Shown: in pieces, positions 45,717 to 55,294 of the stretch
Layout: each line of letters begins with the position of its first letter
Position numbering within the stretch: the stretch's first letter is position 1
NCBI GenBank assembly: GCA_963721905.1
Contig: CAVRMF010000029.1
Coordinates: forward strand, 186,001-250,000
Origin: Roseiarcus sp963721905
Lineage (GTDB): Bacteria; Pseudomonadota; Alphaproteobacteria; Rhizobiales; Beijerinckiaceae
DNA length: 64,000 nt
Reading direction: 5' to 3'
Translations under genes and position numbers: made by a program
Notes under the pieces: model-generated
Told to the model about the DNA's origin: nothing
What the model saw: only the letters and a program-made list of their open reading frames with translations
Databases searched by the model: none

Positions 45717-47174
45717 GTGAACTTCCCCGTGATCTTGAAACTGGTGGGGAGGATCTCCCCGCTTTTCCTTGTGAATGCATACGATTTGGGGCTTCCTTTC
45801 ATCCGGATGGTGATGCTGAGCCATTTCCTGGACCTGAAGGAGCTGGGATTTGCGTCCCTCCTTACCGCCGTCTACTCAAGCTTCGAACTGATCACCGACA
45901 TCAACATTTCCCGCTTCGTCATATCCGCGCCACGCGAGAAATACGAGGAGGCGCTCGCGGCTGCTCACGCACTTTCGGCGCTACGAGGCTTCGTGGTCGC
46001 CTTGGCAATCGTCGCGCTTTCGCCGATTATCGCCGCCACGTTTTCACTGGGTTCGCAGTGGCCGAGCTTTGCGGCGCTCGCGCTGATCGTCGCCGCCCGC
46101 AGCCTTGAGCATTTGGGGCCACGCATCGCCGAGCGCGAGTACCGGTACACGCCGCAACTCAAGGTCGCAACGGTTTCCTTCGGCGTGGGTTTGGCGGCCT
46201 TGTTCGGTTCCATCTTTGTTTTTGCCAATCACCTTGCCCTGGTCGCGTCGCTGTTCGGGCAAATGTTTGGCCTTGCCCTGGCCAGCAGGATTTTTGCCAC
46301 CACCCCATACCGGTGGCGCTTTCGCACGCCGTTGTTCGCCAAGGCGTTCTATTTCAGCTATCCACTCATGTTCAACGGCCTTGGCCTTGCGGTCTCCGGC
46401 CTAGCCGACCGTCTACTTGTCGGCGCCATGTTGGGCCTGCCTGCGCTCGGTGTCTATTCGGTATTGATGCTTGTTACGCTTGTTCCCGTGGGCATCGGCG
46501 CCAAAATCGTCAGCAGCGTGACGCTCCCAATGTTGTTCAATCGAACCGACACACCGGCGGCGTTTCAGGCTCGCCTGAAACTGGCCTCGCGCATCATCCC
46601 TCTGGTGGCGGCGACGCTGGGGGCTGGCATGCTCGCCATGTTCAATATTGTGGTTCCCCTGGTTTTTGGCCACAACTTTACGGCTTCGCGATGGATGATC
46701 CTTTTCCTAGTCTTTACGGCCTTTTTTCGAATGGCCAGGAGCGAACCCGGAACGGCGATCCTCATGATCGCAGGGCGCACCAAGCGGCTTGCGTTGGCCA
46801 ATCTGATTGTCGGTGGTGGACTGATCTTCTCCGCAGCCTTCATGGCGTTCGCTCCGACGATCGAGGCCGCCACGCTCGGCCGATGCCTTGGGGAGGTGCT
46901 GGGTCTCGCGGCAATGTTGTATCTGACGCGCTCAGTGATGAAGGCGGCGATCAGAGACAATTTGATGACAATCGGGCTCTCGTCAGTTGTGCTATGTCTC
47001 GGCGGGGCATTCGTGGTCCTGGGCGCGGTCGGCAACAAAATTGCTCCGAGCCTTGCCTACTTATGCCTGGTTGCGGCGGTTCTCGGCTTTTGGGTCCTCC
47101 GCTCGCGGCCGCTGATGGCGGAAGCCGGCTTCTCCGTGCTGTACCGAGGCGCTGCGCCCGGAGGACGTCAGTAG
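45717..47174 (+). CDS. Oligosaccharide flippase (Wzx/MOP family)
   Basis: This 485-residue membrane protein has about twelve to fourteen hydrophobic helices, consistent with lipid-linked repeat-unit flippases of exopolysaccharide or O-antigen assembly. It starts VNFPVILKLVGRISPLFLVNAYD with a GTG at 45717 and GGGAG 8 bases upstream. The frame extends another 60 codons upstream but through Arg-rich non-family sequence. Blocks such as FELITDINISRFVIS, SGLADRLLVGAML and KIVSSVTLPMLFNR fit the family. GC content is close to the housekeeping genes, unlike its AT-rich neighbours. Confidence 0.85.
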   Translation: MNFPVILKLVGRISPLFLVNAYDLGLPFIRMVMLSHFLDLKELGFASLLTAVYSSFELITDINISRFVISAPREKYEEALAAAHALSALRGFVVALAIVALSPIIAATFSLGSQWPSFAALALIVAARSLEHLGPRIAEREYRYTPQLKVATVSFGVGLAALFGSIFVFANHLALVASLFGQMFGLALASRIFATTPYRWRFRTPLFAKAFYFSYPLMFNGLGLAVSGLADRLLVGAMLGLPALGVYSVLMLVTLVPVGIGAKIVSSVTLPMLFNRTDTPAAFQARLKLASRIIPLVAATLGAGMLAMFNIVVPLVFGHNFTASRWMILFLVFTAFFRMARSEPGTAILMIAGRTKRLALANLIVGGGLIFSAAFMAFAPTIEAATLGRCLGEVLGLAAMLYLTRSVMKAAIRDNLMTIGLSSVVLCLGGAFVVLGAVGNKIAPSLAYLCLVAAVLGFWVLRSRPLMAEAGFSVLYRGAAPGGRQ

Positions 47175-47225
47175 CGACGCACGGATCTACGGATTGGGGA
47201 CCAGCGGGCTCGCGGAGGCGGACAT

Positions 47226-48080
47226 TCAATTGGACTTGTGCTTTGCTTTAATTAATCCAGATACAGCTCCTACTGAGCTTAATATCTCAAACCCCCCGTT
47301 CTCTAACAATTTATCGAGTTTCTCCACCTGTCCCTCGTGGAACTCCAAGGCAATATATCTTACCTTATCGAAAGAATAATCTGTCGCGGCAGTCAGTATT
47401 TGGTACTCAGCGCCCTCGCAATCCATCTTGACCAGATCGCATGAATCAATGCCCTTATCCCGAAAAACGTCATCAAGTGATATCGTTTCTATACGACTCT
47501 CCAATACACTATACCCACCTCGATTTTCGTCAACGACTGATGCGCTGTTCGACAACAATTGCCCATTCTTGTCAAATCCTTCGTAAAATTTTGTAGTTCC
47601 GCTCTCTGCCGTCACAGCCATATTGAAACATTTGATTAAATTGCTCATATTATTTCTTTCGACGTTTCTTACAAGAATATCGAACGTAATCTTGCTTGGC
47701 TCGAAAGCAAACACCCGCGCACCCCTTGACGCGGCATACAGCGAATAAAATCCATGATTGGCCCCAATATCGATTACTGTCATGCCTGGTGAAAGCTCAA
47801 GACCTGCTATGCCATAGCTATCCTTATCCCAAGTCTCGTGGTACATCCATATACTATTTGTAAGCGCTTCAATTTCTAGTCCATTCTTGGTGACAAATTC
47901 TCTTTTGTGCATGCCGAGGGAGTCAAGAAAGCGATAATAAGGACGAAGGACACGACCAGGAATCCTACGTTCGATAAAAATGATATGAAGCAATTGTTGA
48001 AATTGTGAGGGCATCGCGTAAATCTTTGCGGAAAACCGCCCAAAGGGCGAATTAGCATTATATGTGAGGTCAGATCCCAT
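47226..48080 (-). CDS. FkbM-family methyltransferase (first copy)
   Basis: This is a 284-residue SAM-dependent O-methyltransferase of the FkbM group. Motif I is VIDIGANHGFYSLYAASRGARVFAFEP near residue 98, the metal or acidic block is CDLVKMDCEGAEYQIL, and the end is IALEFHEGQVEKLDKLL. The ATG at 48080 was chosen over a GTG 9 bases upstream because AAGGAG lies 8 bases before it. The gene is AT-rich, and its convergence with the flippase and different composition suggest separate acquisition. It probably methylates a sugar of the surface polysaccharide. Confidence 0.88.
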   Translation of the reverse strand: MGSDLTYNANSPFGRFSAKIYAMPSQFQQLLHIIFIERRIPGRVLRPYYRFLDSLGMHKREFVTKNGLEIEALTNSIWMYHETWDKDSYGIAGLELSPGMTVIDIGANHGFYSLYAASRGARVFAFEPSKITFDILVRNVERNNMSNLIKCFNMAVTAESGTTKFYEGFDKNGQLLSNSASVVDENRGGYSVLESRIETISLDDVFRDKGIDSCDLVKMDCEGAEYQILTAATDYSFDKVRYIALEFHEGQVEKLDKLLENGGFEILSSVGAVSGLIKAKHKSN

Positions 48081-48392
48081 ATTTGACACTCCTTAAGCAC
48101 GCTGCTTCAAGGTGCCTTATCGATCGAACAAGCATACGCCGAGATTCTTCAGGTTGAGGGCCGCGATGCAGAGGTTGCCACCGCTGACGGCGATTATCGA
48201 GACGGAGTCGTCGTTGTGAGTTGGCGATGCGCTTCATAAGGACTCTGTTACACAAATCGACTTCGTTCATCTGGCTTCAGCCACAGTTTGCAAGAGGGGC
48301 CAAACGGAAATATAATCTTTTTCGCGAGCGGGATGTTCATGATCCTCCCAAGGCGACCCTGCGGGCGCCCGCAATCGCTTCCAAGAGGTACG
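48081..48392. other. 310-base divergent intergenic region
   Basis: This lies between the divergent FkbM and ligase genes. The part 48110-48240 has broken protein-like minus-strand stretches (for example IAVSGGNLCIAALNLKNLG) that may be gene debris, but no family was recognised. Promoters for both flanking genes should lie here. Confidence 0.35.
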
Positions 48393-50066
48393 ATGGCTTT
48401 GTTCAGGGTTGCCAGCAGCGTTGCTCCATGGCTGACGGGATACCAATTGGGCGCAAGACGGGCAAGCGGATTCGTCCTAGGGCAGGCAGCGTGGTTTGTT
48501 CGTAGCGCACCGCCGGTTATCGCCTGGGCCGCCGCCGCAGTATTTCTGGGGGTCCTAGTCGGATTTTCAGCGGTCATTTTGCCGCCGGCTGGCGCATTTG
48601 CAATCCCATCCATAATCTTCATATTTGTCCTTTGGGCAATGCCCGATCTCTACTCAGTTCCCCGTGGACTTGTTCGAAAGCTGTTCTTCGTCGTTTTGGT
48701 TGTCGATCTTTGCGTGCCCGCCTACTACGCCATTGTGGGTACTGGCCTGCCCTGGATTTCAATTCGCCGCCTTGTGACGTTTCCGCTCATCCTCGCGTTT
48801 GCGATCGTCATAGCGGGTTCATCTGCGGATCGCGCCCGGCTCGCCGAGCGTTTCGGCGCCGCAAAAGCCATCTCGATTTGCGCTTTTGGCTTTCTTGCGA
48901 TGATCTTGCTGTCGATCGTCACTGCGGACGTCCCTTTCGGGAGCATTTCGCCAGCGGTTGACGCATTTCTGACCTGGTATGTTCCATTTTTTGCACTGGT
49001 CTATCTCGTCAGGGATCAAGACGATATCGAAAGAATAATTAGAGTTGCTTGCTGGTGTGCAATATTCGTTACGATTGCCGGCTTCGTGGAGTTCTTTTTT
49101 AAACATAACATTTTTGTTTATCTTCTCCCGCCGCCGATGCTTCAAGCATTGCTCGAGCAGGATCCCCTCGCCCAAGCCCTTCTGAAGCCCGCATTTCGAG
49201 ACGGTGTCTACAGATCATCGTCAATCTATACGGACGTCTTGTCGTTCGGCGAGTTCGCGGCGATGATCATGCCGCTGAGTTATTATTTCCTGTTTCATCC
49301 CCGGCGGTCTTACGATCGTATCTTTGGCTCGACGATTTTACTCGCCAGCCTCGCCGGTCTCTTTGCTTCAAACTCTCGCGGCGCGTATATTTCCGTGCTC
49401 GCCGCGGCGCCGGTCTTCGCTGGGCTTTGGGTCATCAGGACGAACCGATCCAGCAAAGCGAGCCTGGCCGCGGCGACTGTGGCGGTCGCGGGCGCGATCG
49501 GTTTCATAGCGGTTGTCACGTCAATATTCACGGTTCAGAGATTTTATAATACCGTGATCGGCAGCAGTTACGCGCAACAAATGAGCGCCCAGGGGCGCCT
49601 CGATCAGTGGCACATGGCCGTGCCGCACATCATCAAGAATCCGCTGACAGGGCATGGCTTTGGCAACGGCGCCAACGTCGTTGGCTATATCACTCCAGGC
49701 GGTCTGCCGACGCTCGATAGTTCATTCGTTTCGTTTCTTGTGGAGACTGGCGTCCCAGGCCTGGTGTTCTTCTTCGGTTTGCCTGTGCTCGGAATCCTCT
49801 TTGGCGCGCGCGAATATATTTCGGACCCGTCCCCCCGCGGCGCAATCGCCGGTCCACTGGCATGCTCGCTCGTCGCATTTCTCGTCCAGAGAAGCGTGCT
49901 CTCGCAGCGCGAGAATCAGATGCTCCTTTACTTTCTCGTCGGCTCGGTCATCGTTTTGATGTATCTGAGAAAAACTGCGGCCTTGGCTGCGCAGTCTCGG
50001 ACGAAGGAGGCGCTCAGGCCGAAGGGGGCGCTCAAGCCTCGGCTAGCGGAATCAGCTTCAACCTGA
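48393..50066 (+). CDS. O-antigen ligase/polymerase (Wzy or WaaL type) membrane protein
   Basis: This is a 557-residue polytopic membrane protein with about ten to twelve helices and a large periplasmic loop. It carries the O-antigen ligase family pattern: FASNSRGAYISVLAAAP near 330, then GRLDQWHMAVPHIIKNPLTGHGFGNGANVVG near 405-435 and DSSFVSFLVETGVPGLVFF. It would join or polymerise polysaccharide units on the periplasmic face after flippase transport. The ATG at 48393 (MALFRVAS) follows AGAGG; an upstream in-frame ATG at 48288 is less likely. The last 30 residues are basic, with a small internal duplication (EALRPKGALKPR). Confidence 0.85.
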   Translation: MALFRVASSVAPWLTGYQLGARRASGFVLGQAAWFVRSAPPVIAWAAAAVFLGVLVGFSAVILPPAGAFAIPSIIFIFVLWAMPDLYSVPRGLVRKLFFVVLVVDLCVPAYYAIVGTGLPWISIRRLVTFPLILAFAIVIAGSSADRARLAERFGAAKAISICAFGFLAMILLSIVTADVPFGSISPAVDAFLTWYVPFFALVYLVRDQDDIERIIRVACWCAIFVTIAGFVEFFFKHNIFVYLLPPPMLQALLEQDPLAQALLKPAFRDGVYRSSSIYTDVLSFGEFAAMIMPLSYYFLFHPRRSYDRIFGSTILLASLAGLFASNSRGAYISVLAAAPVFAGLWVIRTNRSSKASLAAATVAVAGAIGFIAVVTSIFTVQRFYNTVIGSSYAQQMSAQGRLDQWHMAVPHIIKNPLTGHGFGNGANVVGYITPGGLPTLDSSFVSFLVETGVPGLVFFFGLPVLGILFGAREYISDPSPRGAIAGPLACSLVAFLVQRSVLSQRENQMLLYFLVGSVIVLMYLRKTAALAAQSRTKEALRPKGALKPRLAESAST

Positions 50067-50123
50067 GGGTTTCTAAGACGGGACACTGCTTTCGACCACC
50101 TGACCTCCTGTCGCGGCCGCCCT

Positions 50124-50873
50124 TTATTTTCGGCAAACGAAGACCTTTTCGCCGGCGAGGAGTCCGTGCTGAAACATCAGCGGCGGACCTGCGGTTATCT
50201 CTTCAAGCTGGAATCCAGCTTTCGATATTCGATCGCGCAAGTCACGACCGTAGGTCCGCACATGGTCCCATTGTCCAAAGTGAGCAGTTCTTTCCGCAGG
50301 CCGGACAATTGCAGAGTTTTCGTAGGTTATGTCCCAGCCTTCCACGACAGGAACCATAACTATGAGTATGCCGTCCCTGGCCAAAATCCTCCTCAATTCC
50401 AACAAAGCTCCTCTGTCATCAACGTGTTCGAGCACATGCAAGCATATGATTAGATCATAGCTTTCGCTTGCCAAACCAGTTTTCTCGATGTTAAGCGCCA
50501 GTTTTGCGCGCTCGGGTTCAAGATCAGCAGAATGGTACTCCCCGACTTGGGGCTCAACAAACTGCTGCACATTAGGCTCGGGTGCAAAATGAAGAACCCT
50601 CGCCCCCCTCACGGATTCCTTATTGGCATCCCACCAAAGTTTCAGGAGTCGATGACGTTCGAATGAGCCGCAACCTATGCACTCTGCTCCGTATCGGGGT
50701 GGCTGTCCGAAAGGACGGAACCGGCCATGGTAATTGCATATGTTGCAGGTTGCCCTGCTAGCCGGAAGTATGAGCTGCCCAATGACCTTGGACGTATTCA
50801 CAAGATAACGCACACGGCGAAATTGCCTATCCGACAAGTATTTCTTTAACGTAAGTTTCGAAATACCCAACAT
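50124..50873 (-). CDS. Class I methyltransferase with N-terminal CxxC...CxxC zinc motif
   Basis: The 249-residue protein starts at ATG 50873 (MLGISKLTLKKYL). It has two cysteine pairs, Cys43/Cys46 (CNIC) and Cys65/Cys68 (CIGC), likely a zinc site, followed by a methyltransferase domain (VLHFAPEPNVQQFV, SADLEPERAKL, YDLIICLHVLEHVDDRGAL, HFGQWDHVRTYGRDL). The late RTYGRDLRDRI motif resembles that of SAM enzymes near glycan clusters. The longer frame upstream is not supported. The substrate is unknown. Confidence 0.82.
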   Translation of the reverse strand: MLGISKLTLKKYLSDRQFRRVRYLVNTSKVIGQLILPASRATCNICNYHGRFRPFGQPPRYGAECIGCGSFERHRLLKLWWDANKESVRGARVLHFAPEPNVQQFVEPQVGEYHSADLEPERAKLALNIEKTGLASESYDLIICLHVLEHVDDRGALLELRRILARDGILIVMVPVVEGWDITYENSAIVRPAERTAHFGQWDHVRTYGRDLRDRISKAGFQLEEITAGPPLMFQHGLLAGEKVFVCRK

Positions 50874-51159
50874 AAATCTACTCCTACCCGAGCGCGGTAA
50901 CCTACAAAAGCCTTCCCCATCCGCGCGTTCTTGTCGCCAAGGCTTCGGTAAAAGGTCGGTCTGCGGCGTCCATAGCCGATCCGAGCGTGCCCGGCAAAGC
51001 GAAATCAAATATCCAGAAACGATTGGCGGCTAACTGGAGGCCCAACAACGACGTCCTTGTAATGTTCCTAATTGGCATGATGGTCCTGTGTTGTGAAGCG
51101 CCTCGGGAACAGGTATGGAGGCACGCGATATCGAAGTGTGAGTAAGAGGGACGCCCGGA

Positions 51160-51879
51160 ATGTTTAGAAGGTTACGAAAGCTGGCCCGACTCAGCAAAAC
51201 ACCATCGTACCTTCGCGGTCTTTCATTGGGCGTCGCTGCGGGAATAGAGAACGAACGTTTCCTGAAAAGCCATTCTTACCGAACAATTCTTGACGTCGGC
51301 GCGAACAAAGGCCAATTTAGCTTGGTCGCTCTTGCCTCCAATCCGGCGGCTCGCATTATTGCGTTCGAACCTATCGGTCACGTGGCGAAGCGCTTCAAAC
51401 GTTTGCACGGCCGCACGCCCAACGTATCTTTGCTGGAGATCGGGCTTGGCGATGAGAACGGCGACCGCATTTTTCACATGTCGAAGCGCGATGATAGTTC
51501 GTCATTCCTTCCGATCGCTTCGGCGCTTCGGGACCTCCACCCGGGAACAGAGGAGGCGTATACGACCACGTTTCCGGTGCGGCGGCTCGATGACGTGTTG
51601 CGTGAGCAGGATCTTGTCAGGCCCTGTTTGCTCAAACTCGATGTCCAGGGCTTCGAACTTGAGGTTCTCAAGGGCGCCATAGAAACGCTGAAACGGGTCA
51701 ACTCCGTATATTCGGAAGTATCCTTTGTCGAATTGTACGAAGGACAACCGCTCGCGAACGATATAGTCGCGTGGCTAGATTCACAGGGATTTAAATTGGA
51801 CGGGGTGTATCATACGTCGTTCGATCGAACTGGACGCTCGACGTGGGGTGACATGCACTTTTCTCCGAAAAAGCCCTAG
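51160..51879 (+). CDS. FkbM-family methyltransferase (second copy)
   Basis: The 239-residue enzyme has motif I ILDVGANKGQFSLVALASNPAARIIAFEP near residue 45, then DDSSSFLPIA, FPVRRLDDVL and CLLKLDVQGFELEVLKGA. It begins MFRRLRKLARLSKTPSYLRGLS, a basic amphipathic start often seen in membrane-associated members. It is followed after 73 bases by another FkbM gene on the same strand, and the two share only the core motifs, so they are not a recent duplication. Confidence 0.9.
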   Translation: MFRRLRKLARLSKTPSYLRGLSLGVAAGIENERFLKSHSYRTILDVGANKGQFSLVALASNPAARIIAFEPIGHVAKRFKRLHGRTPNVSLLEIGLGDENGDRIFHMSKRDDSSSFLPIASALRDLHPGTEEAYTTTFPVRRLDDVLREQDLVRPCLLKLDVQGFELEVLKGAIETLKRVNSVYSEVSFVELYEGQPLANDIVAWLDSQGFKLDGVYHTSFDRTGRSTWGDMHFSPKKP

Positions 51880-51952
51880 TGCACCGACTCACACGGATCT
51901 GAGCGAGTTTTTCGAAGATCGCTTTGCCAGGGCCAAAGCAGGAGGTGCAGTT

Positions 51953-52717
51953 ATGAGTCTCGCAAAGAAAATGGCCCGTGCGTTTGCGTCTCGATTGCCT
52001 GAGCGCCAAATCGTAAGGAGATTTCCCGATTTCAAAATTAAGCTTCTTACGTCTCATAATATTGATTTCAAGATTTTATGTGGCGTTGGGCACGAACCCA
52101 AGACGGTTGCTGCGATAAGGCGCTTAGTTCGGCCCGGAATGACTGCTCTTGACGTCGGCGCAAACATTGGTTGGATGACTCTTCATCTCGCGTCTTGCGT
52201 GGGGCCGACCGGACGAGTTATGGCGTTTGAAGCCTCCGATTGGACCTATAGGCGCCTTGAACAAAATATTCATCTGAACAATTTTTCCTGGGTCGATCCT
52301 GTCCGGGCCGCGGTCGGCCCGAGCGATAGTCAAAGCGTTGAACTCGTGCTTCCGTGCGGATACCGCCTTGATGGCGCCGATACGGCGACGAGGCAGATTG
52401 TGCCGATGGTCAGGCTTGACACCGCGGCCGGAGGACTGAATCGAATCGACTTTATCAAAAGTGATACTGACGGATATGAACCAGGGGTGTTCGAGGGCGC
52501 TCGCGCAATTCTACAACGCCATCGACCAATATTGCTTTTTGAGGTGGCTCCGCATTATTCAATTGCCAGTCGACAAGGACTTGACAAATTATTCAGTGAA
52601 TTAAGTAACTTAAGATACACTTTCGAAAACTTGACAGGAATTGAAATTGATCGGGCGAAAGAAATGGAAAATTTGGAAGCGGCTCAGTCAACTGAAATAG
52701 TGGCGCGGCCACTATGA
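51953..52717 (+). CDS. FkbM-family methyltransferase (third copy)
   Basis: The 254-residue protein starts at ATG 51953 with an ideal ribosome site GGAGGT 6 bases upstream; the longer frame begins inside the previous gene. It shows ALDVGANIGWMTLHLASCVGPTGRVMAFEAS near residue 64 and IDFIKSDTDGYEPGVFEGA near 180, where the usual D-x-E/Q-G is D-T-D-G. The C-terminal 40 residues are AT-rich coding. It probably acts with the preceding gene on the same polysaccharide. Confidence 0.88.
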   Translation: MSLAKKMARAFASRLPERQIVRRFPDFKIKLLTSHNIDFKILCGVGHEPKTVAAIRRLVRPGMTALDVGANIGWMTLHLASCVGPTGRVMAFEASDWTYRRLEQNIHLNNFSWVDPVRAAVGPSDSQSVELVLPCGYRLDGADTATRQIVPMVRLDTAAGGLNRIDFIKSDTDGYEPGVFEGARAILQRHRPILLFEVAPHYSIASRQGLDKLFSELSNLRYTFENLTGIEIDRAKEMENLEAAQSTEIVARPL

Positions 52718-52759
52718 TTGCTATGCAACGTGGCGTTAGCGCTGGTTTTTCTGGAACAG

Positions 52760-52779
52760 GGCCTCCCTCGAAGGAGGCC
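52760..52779. terminator. Hairpin between convergent genes
   Basis: GGCCTCC and GGAGGCC pair around a 6-base loop in the gap between the third FkbM gene and the beta-helix gene, which converge. It may end transcription from both sides. There is no T-run on either side. Confidence 0.5.
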
Positions 52780-52794
52780 TCGCTAGGCTCCCAA

Positions 52795-54837
52795 CTAGAC
52801 GAACGAGATATGCGCCGAGGCCGCCAAGAGCGTCGTGGAGGTGAACCCGCTCAAGGTCAGGCGATCGCCGGCGGTGTCGGCGATTGTGGCGCCGCCGCTG
52901 CCGAACGAAGCGTGGGCGATCACAGCGGCCAGGTCGACGCACTGGGAAGCCGACGGGCTGATATAAGAGAACATGCTCTTTTGCAGCTGAAGCGTATCGG
53001 ACCCGCCAAAACCGTTGAGGGTGTCCTGACCGAAGCCGCTTTGGAAAACGAAGCTGTCGCTTGCCCCCGTCGCGTTGATTGTCTCGGTCGCGTGAGCAGT
53101 GATCGACACCGCGGTCCCTCCCACCGTCACGGAGTGCGTGGACGCGCCGGCGGTATACGTCGCATCTGCGCCCGACAGCGTCAGCGATCCGGTTCCGTCG
53201 GTGTTGTTGAAGGCTTCGGCGGCTTCGTTGGCCACGACGGTCCCGCCCGCGGGATAGATCTCGGTAAACGACGAGTAGGGCCGGCCTTGCACGTTCGTGT
53301 AGACGAGTTCGTGCGTCGCATTGGTGGCGCCGACGATGGTCATGTGCAGCGCTGCGCCGGCCGCCATGTCGGCGGACGACTGCCCCGCTGTCAGGGCGAA
53401 ATTGGCCGCGGTAAGGCTGACGTCTCCTGATAATTTAATCTCGAAGTCCGGATTGTCGCTGCCGGCGAGAAAGTCGCCGACGAGCTCGGCCTGCACCAGC
53501 GTTTCGTTGGTCGTCGGATCATACTGATAGCGCACCTGTCCGGCGGACCCGCTGAAGGGGGCGGTGCCAATGAAGGTGAAGTTTTGCATGGCTCCTTGTG
53601 GATCGGCGTTGATTGCGCTCAAATCGATCACGTCCTTGGCCAAATCGAAATTGCCTTCGATGGTGTCCGGGTGTATCGCAATGGAGTCCGAGATCGCCAA
53701 ATACTTGAAGATGTTCGCGCCGAAGCCGCCGGTGATATATTGACCGCCGGCCCCGCCGATGAACACCGTCTCGCTTGTTGACCCGAACATGTGGACGTTC
53801 TGGCCCGCGCCGTAGAGCGTCGTGCTGCCGGCCGGGTTGGCCGTGACACTAGTGCCGCCGGTGGACGAAACCAGATACGTCGTCCCCACGCCTTTGGCGA
53901 GGTAGGCGTTCCAGGCGTTGATCGAATATTCCGGATTCGTATAGTCGAAGATGGTGTTGCCGGCGATCGAGACGCCGGGCGCTGGCGTCGGGTAAAAGGC
54001 GCCGCTAAGACTAAAGCCGATATAGTTGCCGCTGATATTGACATTGGACAACGTGCCCAATTGGCCGACGACGCCTTGAGACCCACGACCAACATCGGTT
54101 ATTATGGTCGGCTCGGCGTATATGGTCCACCCGCCGCCGAGGATGACGTTGCCGGTGACAGAAACATTGCTCGTATCGCCGCCGTCGGTTGCGATGCGGA
54201 TCGCAGAGCCTGTACTCGTCGGCGCGTCGGCATTGTTCGTCCAATCGATGAAATTGTTGCTGACTGTGACCGGACCGGACGTGCTTTGAATACTGATGGC
54301 GTCGGCATGCACCCCCGGCAGATAGCCTCCGCCGGAGAAGTAGTTGCCGGTGACGATTCCGTTCGATATTGTGACGGGGTGCGCCCATGAATTGATGAAG
54401 CTGTTATTGATGACCGCCATATATCCGTTGGGGTTGCCAATGATGCCGGAGTCCTCATTGCCGCCGCTGAAGGTGCAATTCTCAACCGTAAGCCCGGTGG
54501 CTCCGGTATTCATCAGTTTTACGGTAGCCGTCGCATTTCCTTCGCAGTTGAATGTGCAATCCTCGATTGTCACGTTATTGCCATAGACGTCAACTTCATT
54601 GACGTTGCTGAAATTGTAACCGCTGAGGACCAGGGGATTCGCTACCGTCCCGTTGCCTTGGACCACGACCCTGTTCAGCAACGAATTATAATAGACCGGG
54701 GCGGACGTGTTCGTGGTGATGGTCGTATAGGACTTGAGCGAAGATGTGCTCAGCGGATTGCCTGTGGCTGTGTCGATGCCCGGAATCGGATTGGGATCGG
54801 AAGCGCGCAAAAGAGCGAGTTCGACGGCGGTGTACAT
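52795..54837 (-). CDS. Secreted parallel beta-helix protein with type I secretion C-terminus
   Basis: The 680-residue protein has no N-terminal signal peptide. Residues 60-310 form Asn/Gly-rich right-handed beta-helix repeats (NNVTIEDCTFNCEG, LTVENCTFSGGN, VTVSNNFIDWTNN, VNISGNYIGF). After a haemolysin-like repeat segment (TLYGAGQNVHMFG, TVFIGGAGGQYITGG) comes a C-terminal region ending GDRLTLSGFTSTTLLAASAHISFV. That end matches the uncleaved secretion signal of rhizobial type I substrates. GAGG lies 8 bases before the ATG. It could bind or cleave exopolysaccharide (lyase or epimerase), but catalytic residues cannot be assigned. Confidence 0.8.
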   Translation of the reverse strand: MYTAVELALLRASDPNPIPGIDTATGNPLSTSSLKSYTTITTNTSAPVYYNSLLNRVVVQGNGTVANPLVLSGYNFSNVNEVDVYGNNVTIEDCTFNCEGNATATVKLMNTGATGLTVENCTFSGGNEDSGIIGNPNGYMAVINNSFINSWAHPVTISNGIVTGNYFSGGGYLPGVHADAISIQSTSGPVTVSNNFIDWTNNADAPTSTGSAIRIATDGGDTSNVSVTGNVILGGGWTIYAEPTIITDVGRGSQGVVGQLGTLSNVNISGNYIGFSLSGAFYPTPAPGVSIAGNTIFDYTNPEYSINAWNAYLAKGVGTTYLVSSTGGTSVTANPAGSTTLYGAGQNVHMFGSTSETVFIGGAGGQYITGGFGANIFKYLAISDSIAIHPDTIEGNFDLAKDVIDLSAINADPQGAMQNFTFIGTAPFSGSAGQVRYQYDPTTNETLVQAELVGDFLAGSDNPDFEIKLSGDVSLTAANFALTAGQSSADMAAGAALHMTIVGATNATHELVYTNVQGRPYSSFTEIYPAGGTVVANEAAEAFNNTDGTGSLTLSGADATYTAGASTHSVTVGGTAVSITAHATETINATGASDSFVFQSGFGQDTLNGFGGSDTLQLQKSMFSYISPSASQCVDLAAVIAHASFGSGGATIADTAGDRLTLSGFTSTTLLAASAHISFV

Positions 54838-55294
54838 CGTTATGGCCTCGCGATCTGGTACGAGCCGCCAAGCTGACCCTCCATATTGTACTGAAAAGTT
54901 AACATGGCTAAGACCGTCATGTTCATACTCAATTTTGAACCATCATTCACTTGCGAAGTTGCTAGATTAAATGAGGCTTATGATCAACTCTTTTTTTACT
55001 TCGTGCAGCAGGCGCTGGTTTACACAATTAAGATACATGTTTTTCACATTCTCACGCCACGGGGCAACCTATCCGCAAAACAGTTGCCAGGGTCGAGCGG
55101 TCCCATCTAGAATGCTGCCGCCTCGGTGACGGAAATCGCCGCGCCCGCGGGCGGGCCCCCGTCTTGCGATCGGGCCGAACGAGAAGGCGTCGCTTTGAAG
55201 CCCCTTTGCCACCTAAGCTGCATCGTCAATGAACGTAACTGAGTGCGGCTCCAAATAGATGCCCTTGGGTTTTCAGCAGGACAGCATACCAGGC
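54838..55294. promoter_or_regulatory. AT-rich divergent region between beta-helix and lyase genes
   Basis: These 457 bases lie between two divergent genes and hold no confident gene. A plus-strand frame at 54904-55110 (MAKTVMFILNFEPSF) is possible but has no recognised family. Low GC and position suggest two divergent promoters. Confidence 0.4.

Noticed and set aside
54904..55110. 68-codon plus-strand frame between the beta-helix and lyase genes
   Set aside because: It has no ribosome site or recognised family and lies in AT-rich promoter-like DNA.
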